Source: Diploscapter coronatus
Lineage: Eukaryota > Nematoda > Chromadorea > Rhabditida > Rhabditidae
DNA: 64,000 nt
Assembly (NCBI GenBank): GCA_964036155.1
Contig: OZ038423.1
Span: forward strand, 47,817,249 to 47,881,248
Reading direction: 5' to 3'
Shown: one piece after another, positions 35,324-46,959 of the stretch
Layout: every line of letters starts with the position of its first letter
Numbering within the stretch: the stretch's first letter is position 1
Notes under the pieces: generated by a model
What the model saw: the letters and a program-made list of their open reading frames with translations, nothing else
Database searches by the model: none
What the model was told of the DNA's origin: nothing
Position numbers and translations under genes: made by a program

Positions 35324-36440
35324 TGTGGTAAACCCTTGTATTCAAAACCTACAAATTTTTATAGCTATTCGTTTTTTCCTTTTGAATACTAATAGTGTAT
35401 CATAGGGTTTGTAAAATGAAAGCTGAGCTTTAAAATAGGAGAGCAATTTTGAAAAGAAATGGTACTTGAGAGGACTAGTGTTTTGCAACTTATTCCATTT
35501 TTGGGTGCATTTAGTTGTGTTCTAGAGTCTTTTTGCAAAATCTGAATGAATAATACTCGGTGCATAATATTTTTTATTTGAAATTGAAAACTTGACCATT
35601 TTTTCTGGATTTGAGTACTTTTCTTAAAAGAAATTATGAGAAAAGTACTTGTAAAATTGATATTTCGAAGAGAAATCCAAGTTTTCGCTTTCAAATATTT
35701 TTCTATAGTATACTTTGACATACTTGAGATCTGTCTATTGAATTGAGACTTGACCTGAATTTGACTATTTGATGATCTTTCAAAAATTCAAAAAATGCCG
35801 TATTAATAATTTTTCCTGGGTACTTTATAAGGAATACGCATAAGAAGGGAATAATATTTAAGATTTGCTCCAAGGATTTATTTCTTAAAGTTTTTCGAAC
35901 AAATCTAGTCTACTTCTCAAAAATTTAGTCGCTTATCAAATTTATCATGGTTGTGAATGCGATTTTTTGTCATTATCAAAATTTGAAACTTTACTGTGAT
36001 TTTTTGGATGTGTTTTCTTTTTCAGACTTTTCCTTTTTGGAGAAAAGTATTTTTCAAGGGTATTCACTATTTTATTCGTGAAAAATTTCGTAGATTTTAA
36101 TTTTCCGAAAATAGATTTGAGATACCCTCGTTTTCTTACAAATTGTAACTTTTTTCGATTTATGAATGAAAACGCAAAGAAACTAAAAGTCGCAATTTGT
36201 GGGAAAGCGGGAATAAATTTCGAATATCCCTGAAAATCTTTGAGATTTCAATCATTCCCATCAAAAACTTCCGTCTTTCTAGTCAATCAAAAATGATTTT
36301 ATTCTAATGAAAAATTTCATAGAAACTAGTCGATTTTTCGAGAGAACCCATAAAGATTTTTATTAAAGAAAGTTGTTTTCAAGGCACCGTAAAACAGTAA
36401 ATTTTTGACACTAATTATCAGTCTACTTGATTTAATTATC
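35324..36440. other. Convergent 3' intergenic region
   Basis: Lies between the stops of the transporter gene (+) and the nucleotidyltransferase gene (-). AT-rich. One 110-codon minus-strand frame has no motif or splice context and is not called. No structure of note was seen. Confidence 0.55.
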
Positions 36441-39400
36441 CTAACTATATCCAAGGATTTGTCTTTTGAGGTCTTCCACTTCGGGCGGTTCAGGGAAGGT
36501 GTCAATGAAAAAGCCTGAAATTTTAAAATTTATAGACTCAAGAAAAATCTAGCAAATATTCAAAAATTAAATTTGATATGTCCGCGACTGCATGATCAAA
36601 AATAATAGAAAAGTTGCTATGTTTCAAAATTCGTCTTGAAAATGAATTTAGATACTTCATTCCTCAAACCCTATCGTCACAGATATTATTATTCAAAATT
36701 AAACTGTAACAAATCTTACCGTCCTCCATATTCTTCTTCAGGAAGGCGATTCCGAGTTTGAAGGCTCTCTGTAATCAGATTCAAAGCTTATTTTAAGCTC
36801 GGTTTTAACTTTAATCCTAATAATAAAGAAAAGTCATTTATGAATCCCCGGTGCTGAAACCTAGGATTAAAGTGAGTGACCTCCAATATATTTTAAATCA
36901 GGGTTAAATCTTCTCTAAGTCTGGTCTTATGATTAATTAATTAATCGGCTATGAAAATGGTACCTGGGCGTTCACTGACCGGCAGATCGTCGCATTCGAA
37001 TAGGGATCGTAGATTTGCAACTTCACATCGTCCGTGAATTGGTTTCTGAAAATAGTGTTTCATAAAAAATACAACTTTCTATAAAAATAATTTCTTTACA
37101 AATAAAAGAATGTAAAAAACTTCAAATACTTTCCATGAAAATTCAAGATTTCTAAAAAATTGAAAAATTCTAAAAAAGGAAACGTAAAAAATGAACCTCC
37201 TCGGAGCGATGCCATTCGACAAGTAGATAGCGTGTTTGGCGACGTCGAATTTGTCATAGAAGTCGACGAATCGCAACCACAATTCGGCACAGTCCATCGT
37301 GTTATTGGAAGACCAGCCTGAGATTTGCGAAATTTTTTAAAATTAAAACAAAATATCTTTCGAAAGATTCAAGTATCTTATAGAATATTTTATTAGGGTT
37401 ACGCATTCGAACTGTTTTTAATAATGAAAATGATGATCATCAAATTGAAGAAAACCATGTTTCAGGTAATTTCATGGTGTTCAACATTTCAATTTCTAGT
37501 GATTTGCTAGGCTCATTATTTTCGCATAATAATAAAAATAAATCTTATGTCTCAAAAATTTCTCAATTCCACGTAAAATGAGGATATCGTTGTGGCAACG
37601 CATGGAGGTACAATTTATTCGATAATTGCAGTAGCCCCAACCTTTAATGAAGGGCGGAGTCGGATTGAGAAGGGAATCGATGACCTTGTCGATGGGAATG
37701 TCCGGACTGACCAGGAAGGGATGCGTCTTGCTCAGAACCGGCAGGACCGTCCAGGGGGAGAGACACTGAAAAATATAGGTTTCAAACTTTATCTTCATTT
37801 TCATGATTTTGAAAATTGACCATTTTTATCTTCACATTTCTTGCGCCATGTAACTTATGAAATAAAAAAAACTAGATCACGTTTCTTTTAAAATAGTCGA
37901 AAGAAATCAGACCTGTTCACTTTGCAGGAAATGTATGAGCAGGGTGAGAAGATGGTAGGACGACAATAGACCCTAAAACGTGAAAATGTTATTTTTAGGA
38001 ACTACCATATTTTCTTTAATAGAAGCCCCGGGGCTTTATTTTTCAATCCTCTAATTTTAGAAAAAGAAAATTGACTTGTTCAAACCGTCATAACTCTTCC
38101 AATCTGATGATTGTGGAAACTTAGAATCGAAAGTGGATATGCTCTAAATACTTGAGGGAATTCATGGCAAAAACTATCCGAGATTTATTTGAGCTGAGTA
38201 GTGGGTAGATCTGGAAGCTCGAGGGGCTTCAACTAGAGAAAATACGATAGATTTTATTTTTGTACCTGTTTGCTGTTTCGAATGCCCATCGCGTTCGCCA
38301 TGTTCTTCAACCAACCGAATAATCTGGCAAAGCGGGGATCGGCCTTAAAATTTGCTTAAATACTTTAAAAAGTGAAATTTCATAAGAAAATGGTACAAAC
38401 TTCCTTCTCCGATTTTTTGCACAAATTTTTATCTGACATGTTTAAAAATTTCTCAAGATTAACGATTTCTAGAAAGAATGATATTGATTATGGCTCGGTG
38501 GATCATAAATTTAGTGAAATATCTCAAGTTATAAAAAAAAAAGTTGAAAAACTACCTGAACATAGCACCTGACCAGATTCGTGTTCCTGACAGCGTGATA
38601 GGTCGGGTCGGGCAAAGTCACGTCCAAAGATGTCCCGTCACGGAACTTCATCATCAAAAGAGGGACCTAATTAAGTCAGTTAAATATCTTAATTATCTAT
38701 TTAATTGTCATAACAGTTAGTCAAATTAAATAGTTAATTACCCGAACTTGAGTGAGCGAGAACGTCTCAGTAATGGGATTTTCCATTTCCTGAGCGTGAC
38801 GAGCGATTAGGAGACGCAGCTTTTTCATAAACGACTTCTTGTGATCGGCATTGTTCGTCAGCGAGAAGAACTCGTCCCGTCTATCCTTATCACGAATGAA
38901 TAGGACCTGAGTTTTTTAAATACTTATTTGAGAAAGTAAATTTTTGAAATCGTTTGGCATAAACAATAATAGTCAAAAATTTTAGTAAATAACTGATTGT
39001 TAAAATGTTTGGAACATAAACAATAGAAAAAGTAAATATTTTAAAGCCCACATAATCGAAATCCGAGCTAGACGTTGTCAGTCCCGTCACTGTCGACCCG
39101 ACTGGCACGAATCGACACTTCGTCTCGTTGATTACGGCCTTCTCGAGGAACTGCACGAATTGGGAGCGACGTTCCTGATTTTTTGCTGTTGAAAGAGTGC
39201 TCCTTATAATTTTTTTCTTAAAAAAGTGCCTATTTTAAAAACTCGTAGAAAAACCCGTATTTTCATAGAAAGTCGGCTTTTGTTTCAGTCCATCTTCTAA
39301 TTTATGATTTTTCGGAAGAAAATTAGTTTTTTCAGAAATTTTCAAAAGTGCGCTCTTTTCAAAATAAAAAAGTAAAAATCCTACCAATTCGTCTAGCGTT

Positions 39401-39723
39401 CTGACGCGTTCAGCATCCAAGTCCTCCAATTTTCGATTGAGCGACGCCAATTTGTCCGTGTGATTTTCGTACATTCGCTCCATGAACCGCGTCCATCCTA
39501 AGGCGCTGCCTAAAATGAAATTTTTTTAAAATTTTATTTTTTTCCTGTAACTTGTTTATTTATAATTTCACTCTAAATTTGGTATCATTTCGTAGCTTGA
39601 CCTAGGTTACAAAATGATATATAACACATTAAATTAAAACAAAAAAACATTACGTTTTTCGCCACTTTCTTTCGTCGCGACTTTGACGGTTTTGTCAGCG
39701 ACTTTTGTACTTGTCGAAGGCAT
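36441..39723 (-). CDS. Non-canonical poly(A)/terminal nucleotidyltransferase (Cid1/GLD-2 family)
   Basis: Twelve exons, 393 residues. Minus-strand order: 39654-39723, 39385-39509, 39052-39174, 38742-38906, 38556-38666, 38266-38343, 37913-37972, 37642-37765, 37197-37317, 36964-37045, 36720-36768, 36441-36514. Cid1-type enzymes add A or U residues to RNA 3' ends. Visible: the nucleotidyltransferase helix-turn motif VGSTVTGL (90-97), the metal-binding pair D103 and D105 (SSDFD), a third Asp at 176 (GTSLDVTL), the ADPRFARLFGWLK segment typical of the family, and a C-terminal PAP-associated region (LQIYDPYSNATICRSVNAQ). An N-terminal coiled-coil-like stretch (about 30-65) precedes the catalytic domain. 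No RNA-binding domain is seen. All three catalytic Asp are present, so it should be active. A vs U preference cannot be judged. It shares a 677 bp divergent promoter region with the BSDC1-like operon. Confidence 0.92.
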
Positions 39724-40400
39724 CGCCGTTGAGAGGCATCTTCGTAAGATTAACATCGTCTACAACGTAAAAATTATTCCATTTTAAAGCATAGACCCGA
39801 AATGGCTGGTATATGTAAAAGAATCGAGAAATTACACTGACTAGAACAAGAGAAATGGGACAGAAATTACACCATCTTTAGAAAATGGAAAAAAATTGAA
39901 TATATGGTTAAGCATAGAAATGGGAAACTGACTGGAATATAATAAAGCATAGCGGTTGTTTTGTGAATAGGTCCCGCCCCTTTTCGCGTAAAATTGCAAA
40001 GATGAAACATGATGGATGTCGTAGTAAAATGGACTCGTGACGCTGGGAAAAGCGCGATGTTTTCGATAAATTATCGATTTTTTTTATTGATTTTCATAAA
40101 TTTTCCATTGCTCCGATTGAAAGGGAAGTGATTTTGAAATGTCTTGTTACTTTCCTTCTGCTTTTTCTGGGCTATTCAATGTTCTTCTTCAAAAATCCGC
40201 CGATTTCTTGAAACTTATCAGCTTCTTTTATTTTTTTATTTCAAATTCAAAGTTATTTTTTCTTTCGTATTTTCTTTTATAAATAATAATTCCACCCTTA
40301 TAAAGCAGGAAGAATCAATTTCCTTTAACACATGAAGTATTCTTCTTTTTCGAAATATAGTTTCTTTTTCGAATTTTTAAAAATTATTTTTATTTTTAAG
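39724..40400. promoter_or_regulatory. Divergent promoter region
   Basis: 677 bp between the start codons of the nucleotidyltransferase gene (-) and the BSDC1-like gene (+). AT-rich with many T runs. TTTTTAAG directly before the plus-strand ATG is a likely trans-splice acceptor. An out-of-frame upstream ATG occurs just before the minus-strand start. Confidence 0.6.
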
Positions 40401-43387
40401 ATGAGTGAGTCTGAGTCTGATCAGCAGAAAGTCGTGACGGAGGAGCCGAAGGCAGAGGACAAAGACGAGAAGTCTGAGCCAGCCAAAATTCAGGTTGGGA
40501 AAACTCGATTTTTTTATTCCCTATTTTTCATAACTACATAAAAAGAATCCTTTTTAATGTTGCGTTTTGATCAACGAATATTTGCAAACAATTTATGAAT
40601 TTCATAAGATCACCAATAAACATTAACTAACTATCGATTTGATTTTCTAGCTTGACAACCAAAATTTTGCAACATTTTTTTTATTCCAAAAAATCATTCG
40701 GAAACTATTCATTTCATCTGTCATCTTTACTAACAAAAGTTCGAAACATTTTCTAAGAATACCATTTTCAGGATGAAGAGACCCCCTCGCTCAGCCCTCT
40801 GCCTGCTAACAATTGGCTGAATGCTGGGGCAAGTTGGGGAACCTCCTGGCTGAGTGCGGCCAAAGAAAAGGTGCCCCTCTACTTTGATAAATTGAGTCGA
40901 TACCATTGATTTTTCTAAAAACCTTTGCCAAAATTGTAACATTTTTTTACTTTTCAGACTATCAACACGATTGATTTGATGAAAAAGGACCTTTCCGAGT
41001 TCACTGAAGCCATGACCCACGAAGTTTCGGAATTGACTACTGCCGCGAAGGGAGGTATGATTACTGGAATTTTGAGATTTTGCTGCTACTATTCACAATA
41101 ATCCTGTCTATGGAACAAAAAATCAAGGAAATCACGTTTTCTTCAAACAAGTTTGAAACTTATCTTTTCTTGACATTTTCATACCATTCCATTCATTCGA
41201 TTAAAGATATCAAAAGATGACTATCTTCAAGGGTTGTGAAACCTACCCTTTTCAACAAATTTAAGCAAGGATTTGCAGGAATCGACACGGCAGCGAACGC
41301 GGTCAAGCAGCAGGCTCAGTACCTGGAGAAACTTGTCACCCCCGATGAGGAGAAGGCAAACGCGGTCGGGGAGGAAAGTCCGAAGGTACACATTTACAAC
41401 TTTAGAAATATTTGGAAGAAAAATAAAGATTTTTCCTATACAATATTCTTTCTTTCCTCTATTCTATTCACAACTTGAGAAGTTATCATATGAGAAAGAA
41501 AGCGTTTTCTTATTCTGTCCTATGCCTACACGATATTGCAGAACGTTGTGAATTTGAAAACGTCTAATTTAGGAAGAAGATAAGGAAAAGAACGAGCAGA
41601 AAGAGGACCAACCCGAATCGTCCCAGGCCGAAAATGAACATACCAAGGTATTTTTCCTAACAAATCGATCCAGTAACATTTCCAAATTTTACTTGAAAAG
41701 CTTGAAAAATTCTGAAACATTTTCAATTTTTATTTGCAAAGCTTTCAGGTCACGAAGAGCAACTCAATTGGATTCGGATTTTTCTCGAAAATCGTGGAAA
41801 CAGTTACTGATACTGTTAAGAACTTGGCTATTGAAGAGACGACTCGGGATGAAGATAAAATCACCGAGGAAATCAAGAGAAAAGCGCACTTGAGAAAGAC
41901 CAATATAGGACCGGTAATTATTTTATTTTAAAGTTTAAATAGCACGTTCAGAACGCCAAAACTAATCAAACTCAAATTATGAGTTGTTTGAGATAACTAT
42001 GATTTTTGAGATAAGTTTCAAACAAAGTTTGAAACAACTGGTTTAAACATTGTTTGATTGGTGATGCGATATACGAACAATTAATAAGATACAAATTTAA
42101 TCTTTTTTCAGGACCGTCTGAACCAAATCCAAACCTCGGAATCGACTTATCTGAGCGAGCCCGAAAATGAAGAGGCTTTCCTCGACTGGATTCAGAGATT
42201 CAAAATTGATGAATACGACGCTGAAATCAACATGTTGCTGGCTAACAACCCTCCTATGCGTCAGATTTATGCTAAATTGGTAATCATTTTCTCTGCCATA
42301 TTTTCACCAGTTCTTCTTTTGAAAACTTTAAATTTGTTTAGAACAATCCGGAAAATATGATATTTTTGAGAAAAAATGAAAACATTCTTATAAACTATTT
42401 TAGAGTCTTTTTAAAATGAATTAATTTCCTAAAATCTTATATTTTTGATAAAAGAAGATTTCACGCTCCGCCAAATTTAAGGAGTAAAGCTAAAATTCCA
42501 AAAATGTCTTTGGGAAGAGAAACTTCAATTTGCAGGTGCCCGCCAAATTGGAGAACGACGATTTCTGGGCTCGATATTTTTATGCGGTCGAATTGGCCGA
42601 GGCGGATGAAGAACTGAAGCAGTCCTTCCAGCTGCAGCAGCTCACCATCAAAACTGATAGAAAGGAGAACGGGAAAAGTGGGTTTCAGCAAATTTCAACT
42701 TTTACTCTATTTTTAACATTCAATAGCGTTTTTCCATAGTTCCAAATTTGGCAAAATATTTAGACAATTAGTTTTTGTTTCAAGAAAGTAACTTTTAAAA
42801 CTTTCAAAATGAAATTTGAAAAAATGAGAAACTACTAGCCACATGCGTCTAGCCCGCTATGCTGAACTCAATTTTTTTTTTTAGATATATATCTTTTAGA
42901 AATTTGTTTGAAAGACTAGGAATTGGTGTAATTACCGTATTTCCAGACGACAAAGAAGACTCGCCCAAGAGGAGCAACGATTCTAGAGGTTCTCCCTCCT
43001 CTCAGAAGTCGGATAATTCGATGTCGGTCGTGGAGCAACCCCAGAGTCCCTCTCACACCGCCGATGACTGGTCTGTGTGCAGCGACAAGCAGGTCGAGGT
43101 ACGGCTCATTTTTGGATTACTATTTTTATTGTTTTTTTTTAATGATTTATTTCTTAAAAAGAAACCGATTTTCCTGAGGGCTTCTTTTCGAAATAAATGC
43201 TTATTGAAGAAGGAAACTTTTAGAAATTGTTCTTAAAGAAGGAGGATTTTTGAGGAGTAGGTTTAAAAATGAAAAGTTGCAATTTCAGGAAATCACCTCG
43301 CAGGACGAAGAGGAAGATCGCGGTCTGCTGACTCCGAAAGGCGAAAAGAAGCAGAAAGAGGACGGATGGGTTGATTGGGACGAGTAG
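40401..43387 (+). CDS. BSDC1: BSD-domain protein, BSDC1-like
   Basis: Ten exons: 40401-40493, 40772-40870, 40958-41054, 41279-41385, 41573-41647, 41749-41913, 42112-42279, 42536-42677, 42947-43098 and 43289-43387; 398 residues. The N-terminus is acidic, then comes a Trp-rich amphipathic segment (NNWLNAGASWGTSWLSAAK) followed by MKKDLSEFTEAM, as in BSDC1. The BSD domain covers about 230-290, with LDWIQRF at its start and the hallmark Phe-Trp pair at 278-279 (DDFWARYF). A Ser/Pro-rich acidic tail ends GWVDWDE, an acidic Trp motif often found in trafficking proteins. BSD domains are three-helix modules; the cellular role of BSDC1 is poorly known. Likely first gene of a three-gene operon. Confidence 0.9.
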
Positions 43388-44209
43388 AGCAAATGAAGGA
43401 ATCAGGGAAATTAAACAATTTATGAAGACCGGATTTAAAAATCCGGATATTTTTTTGCAATTTGTGATCCGGTTAAAGTGTTTTATTCATTTTATTTTTA
43501 TAAGTTTCAAAATTTTCTTGGAACTGAATATAATTTTAACCGGATTAAAAATTTCCATTTTAGTTGCTTTCAAATGTAAATTTGCTAAAGCATTCCCATT
43601 TTCTTTCGTAAAAAATCACAAAATTTCTGTAGAAAATTTTCGGCTTTATAAAACTGATTTTTATTGTAAAAAGGGACTTATGAAGGGCTATCGAGCGAAT
43701 TTTGCATGTAAAAACTCGCGACAAAGGGCTGATTTTGACTTGAATGATAAGGGTAAAATGTATATAAAAAAAATTCATTTAAAAACTCAAAAAAATTCAT
43801 TTTTTATTGTAAAAATAGATTCGGTAATTTCAAAAAAGTAATGCTTTTTCTATCTCGTCAGAACATTTTAATGATAAAATGTGATTTGAAAAATAAGCTA
43901 ACTCGAGTTATACGGTATTTTTATCAAATGATTACACATTTTCAGAGCATATTGTATTGAAAATTGTCGAAAATTTGACATAATTTTTTTAAGAGTCAAA
44001 TTTTCGAGGATCTTCTAAAAATTTCAGTCAGAAAAATCTTTCTTCAGTGTTTTATCCACAAATAATTCCATGAATTGGTTTTAATAAAGTAGATAAATTT
44101 TACCTTTTTTAATTATGTTTCAAGAAGTACCGTTGGAATACGGTTTGGATATTTGTCTCGGTAACATTTGGCTTTTGATTCAAAATTCGAAATTTTCAGA
44201 TATCTTTAA
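43388..44209 (+). promoter_or_regulatory. Intercistronic region, BSDC1-like to rpb-9
   Basis: Probable long 3' UTR of the BSDC1-like gene. An AATAAA at about 44083-44088 lies about 110 nt before AAATTTTCAG at 44199, the likely trans-splice acceptor upstream of the rpb-9 ATG. That spacing is typical of nematode SL2-type operons. The 156-codon frame overlapping the gene end is AT-driven and not called. Confidence 0.65.
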
Positions 44210-45549
44210 ATGGCTACCAAAAGCAGCGGTCCAGGTTTTGTCGGCATTAAGTTCTGTCCAGAATGGTATGAACTTTGTAAATTTGTTAAAGATAGAATTT
44301 AAAAGTTTCACCAATCCGTATCTTTTCATCCAGAAAGCACTACAACATTATCTGCTTTTCTCGGGTAATTGTATTAAAAATGCGAAAATTTCAATGAATT
44401 ATAAAATCCAATTCTGGAGAATTTTTATTATTGAACGTTTTCTACATTTTCTATGGGATTAAAAAATTCTAAATAGGAATCGGATCAATATTCTAAATTA
44501 TACCAAATTATTTTCCTTTTAATTGCAGCAACAACATGCTGTACCCTAAAGAAGACAAAGAGCACCGTCAGCTGCTGTACGCTTGCAGGAATTGCGATCA
44601 CAAACAGGTACCTCATTTAAAAAATGCACCTATTCTAACTTTTTAGTTAAAATGTCTAGATGCGGCTATTTAAGAGAATAATTTGATTAAACTCAACCCA
44701 GAAATTACAACTATGATTCACTTATTTCGGAAAAATGATTAAATTTATATCTGAGGCAAAAAGAAATAAGGTTCACTAAAAATCTCGAACTGAGAGCTAA
44801 TCGTTAGTTTAGTTTGAAATGATTAAGAGTTTGATTTGAGGTATCCGACAATCCTTGCATCTACGTCAACAAACTTATGCACGAAGTCGAGTAAGCTCAT
44901 TTTAACTGTTTCTAAATTTTCCAAATTCTCTAATGATGGTTGATAATGGCATGTATTAATCAGTTGATATAAAAATGAAGAATGAACTTGATATGTTTCG
45001 AAAAATCAGAGGATTTAGAGTTTTTAATTCGGTTGAAATTAGTTCTTAAAAATACTGAAAAGGGCATATTTCAAATGAATAGAAAATTCAACGTTATTTT
45101 TTACCTTTAATACGATCACACTAGTTTCTCCTATTTAAAACAAATTTAAAAGGCCGTAAATTAGGAAAAAAAATTATAACGGGTTGACCCAGGTTGAATA
45201 TTTAAAGATTTGTTTGTTTAAATTAAATCGGAAATACGCAAATTTCAGCGAATTGACCCAAATCGTGGCAGACGTGATCCACGACCCAACGCTGCCCAAA
45301 ACCGAGGACCATCCCTGCAAAAAGTGCGGCCATGGGTTGGCCGTCTTCTTCCAGGCACAGAGCAGGAGGGCTGAGGTCGGCTTGTTTCAAAGTTTTAGGG
45401 CTCATTTTTGAAATGCATTAATTTGAAATTCTTAAAAAAGATCATTTGCATTAGAACATCGAAGAAATAAAAAAAATCAATTTCAGGAAGAAATGCGCCT
45501 CTACTACGTATGCATGAATCCGACGTGCTGTCACCGATGGACTGAATAA
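44210..45549 (+). CDS. rpb-9: RNA polymerase II subunit RPB9
   Basis: Five exons: 44210-44265, 44529-44607, 44841-44890, 45249-45375 and 45487-45549; 124 residues, matching the length usual for RPB9. It is a two-zinc-ribbon subunit of Pol II that supports transcript fidelity and TFIIS-stimulated cleavage in the nucleus. The first zinc ribbon uses C16, C19, C38 and C41 (KFCPEC; ACRNC). The second uses C85, C88, C113 and C118, and ends in the conserved CHRWTE. All eight ligands are present. The exon 3 acceptor is TTTGAG, which is unusual, but phase and homology leave no doubt. Likely middle gene of an operon. Confidence 0.97.
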
Positions 45550-45845
45550 AGGAGGAAGGGTTATTGTATTTACCGTAATCCTTATTTATTTTAAACTGAG
45601 GATTCTGTAATTACCGTAATCCTTTATTATAATTTAAAACCATAAAAATCTGATCTCACTTATCATTATTTTTTGTTGTTTTGTTATTTTTTCAATAAAT
45701 ATTAAATTTTCCATGATTCTATTGAATTTATGGTTTATTTGCCAAATACTATCTTTCAAATTTTAAAATTCGTGGAAAAATCATGATTTTTAACAAATTT
45801 ATCGTTATTCTATTGATTTTTCGAAACTCGATATTTTTCCAGCAA
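45550..45845 (+). promoter_or_regulatory. Intercistronic region, rpb-9 to lmtr-2
   Basis: 296 bp. AATAAA at 45694-45699 is followed about 140 nt later by TTTTTCCAG at 45842, three bases before the lmtr-2 ATG. A U-rich stretch lies around the polyadenylation signal. This arrangement fits 3' end formation of rpb-9 coupled to SL2-type trans-splicing of lmtr-2. Confidence 0.75.
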
Positions 45846-46959
45846 ATGCTTCGTCAAAAGGCGCTGGTGGAAGTGTTGAAGCAGGTCAATTCGGACGAGA
45901 TTTACGGATCGTTGCTGGCCAACCGAGATGGTAATTCTTTCTATTTGTTACCAAAATGATGCCAAAACCATAATTACACCATTTTGTATCCTATACCCAT
46001 TTTAGAATATCATAAGCCATTATTTCACAAAAAGTAACACCTTACTCTACTTCGGTAATCATTTCTTTTATTATAAACTAAAAAGAGATGAGGTTAAATA
46101 TAGTTTTTACATTCTTTCAGGCCTGATCCTGGCCTCAGTCGGCTTGAGCGACGTGAACGTGTACGGCTCCCTGCTTGCTGGTATCTGGGACACCTTCGAC
46201 AGGACGGGCGATAATCCTGCCTGTGAGAAAATTTAAAAAAAATTAAAATTAAAATTTTTTAAATAAAATAATATTGAGTCTTAAATAAGATCTTGAAGAA
46301 AAAACGTATCCATACTATTCCTAGCCATAGATAAGCAAAATTTCATTAAAGTTCGAGAAGGATAATTTGTAAAACGAAAAAGCTTATTCGCTGACCAAGA
46401 ATAATTGCAAAAGATACAAATAAAGAAAAATAATTGGATGACCCAAAAAGCAAAATTGAATTGTCAGCCCGCGAGGAGCTGAAGGACACGGTCGTGATGT
46501 GCGAGGACGGGATGATCGCCGCGCAGCGAGTCGCCAATATGCTCATCGCTATCAAGGTAGGTTTCATAAAATTTCGGGAATTTGGATGACATTTCAAGAT
46601 TCATTCCGTCGGGCATAAACTTTACATAGTTTAAACTCTTGTTCTATTATTTCTATGACAAGTTTCAGAAAATTTCACCGAGAAAACGGAATTTCTCTGT
46701 AATTTATTGCTCGTGTCTGGAGGATAAATTTTCGACTAAAAATGATAATGATTAGTTTCGAGAAATCAATGGAAAATACATCATCATTTCCTTTTATAAT
46801 TATAAGCGTAGGGCTTGGTGAATCAAATATACAAAGAAAACCAATTAATTAGTAGTTCAGGCCTCCCGCAACGCGCCCCTCGGTACGGTTCGTTCTCGAC
46901 TATCGGCCCTCGCAAAATACCTCGAAGAGCCTCTGTCCAAATTGGCATCCTCAAATTAG
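45846..46959 (+). CDS. lmtr-2: Ragulator subunit LAMTOR2 (p14, roadblock/LC7 domain)
   Basis: Four exons: 45846-45930, 46121-46222, 46468-46556 and 46861-46959; 124 residues, the usual length. LAMTOR2 pairs with LAMTOR3 in the Ragulator complex, which tethers Rag GTPases and mTORC1 to the lysosome and also supports MAPK signalling there. Family features: the start MLRQKALVEVLKQVN, the roadblock core SLLANRDGLILASVG and GIWDTFDRTG, MIAAQRVANMLIAIK, and the tail LAKYLEEPLSKLA. All match LAMTOR2 in order. It is probably co-transcribed with rpb-9 as the last gene of the operon. Confidence 0.96.

Noticed and set aside
37592..37819. 75-codon plus-strand frame
   Set aside because: Antisense shadow of a nucleotidyltransferase exon.
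43371..43841. 156-codon plus-strand frame, the longest single open frame in the window
   Set aside because: It overlaps the end of the BSDC1-like gene in another frame and runs into its AT-rich 3' UTR. Composition is Phe/Ile/Lys-driven, with no domain.
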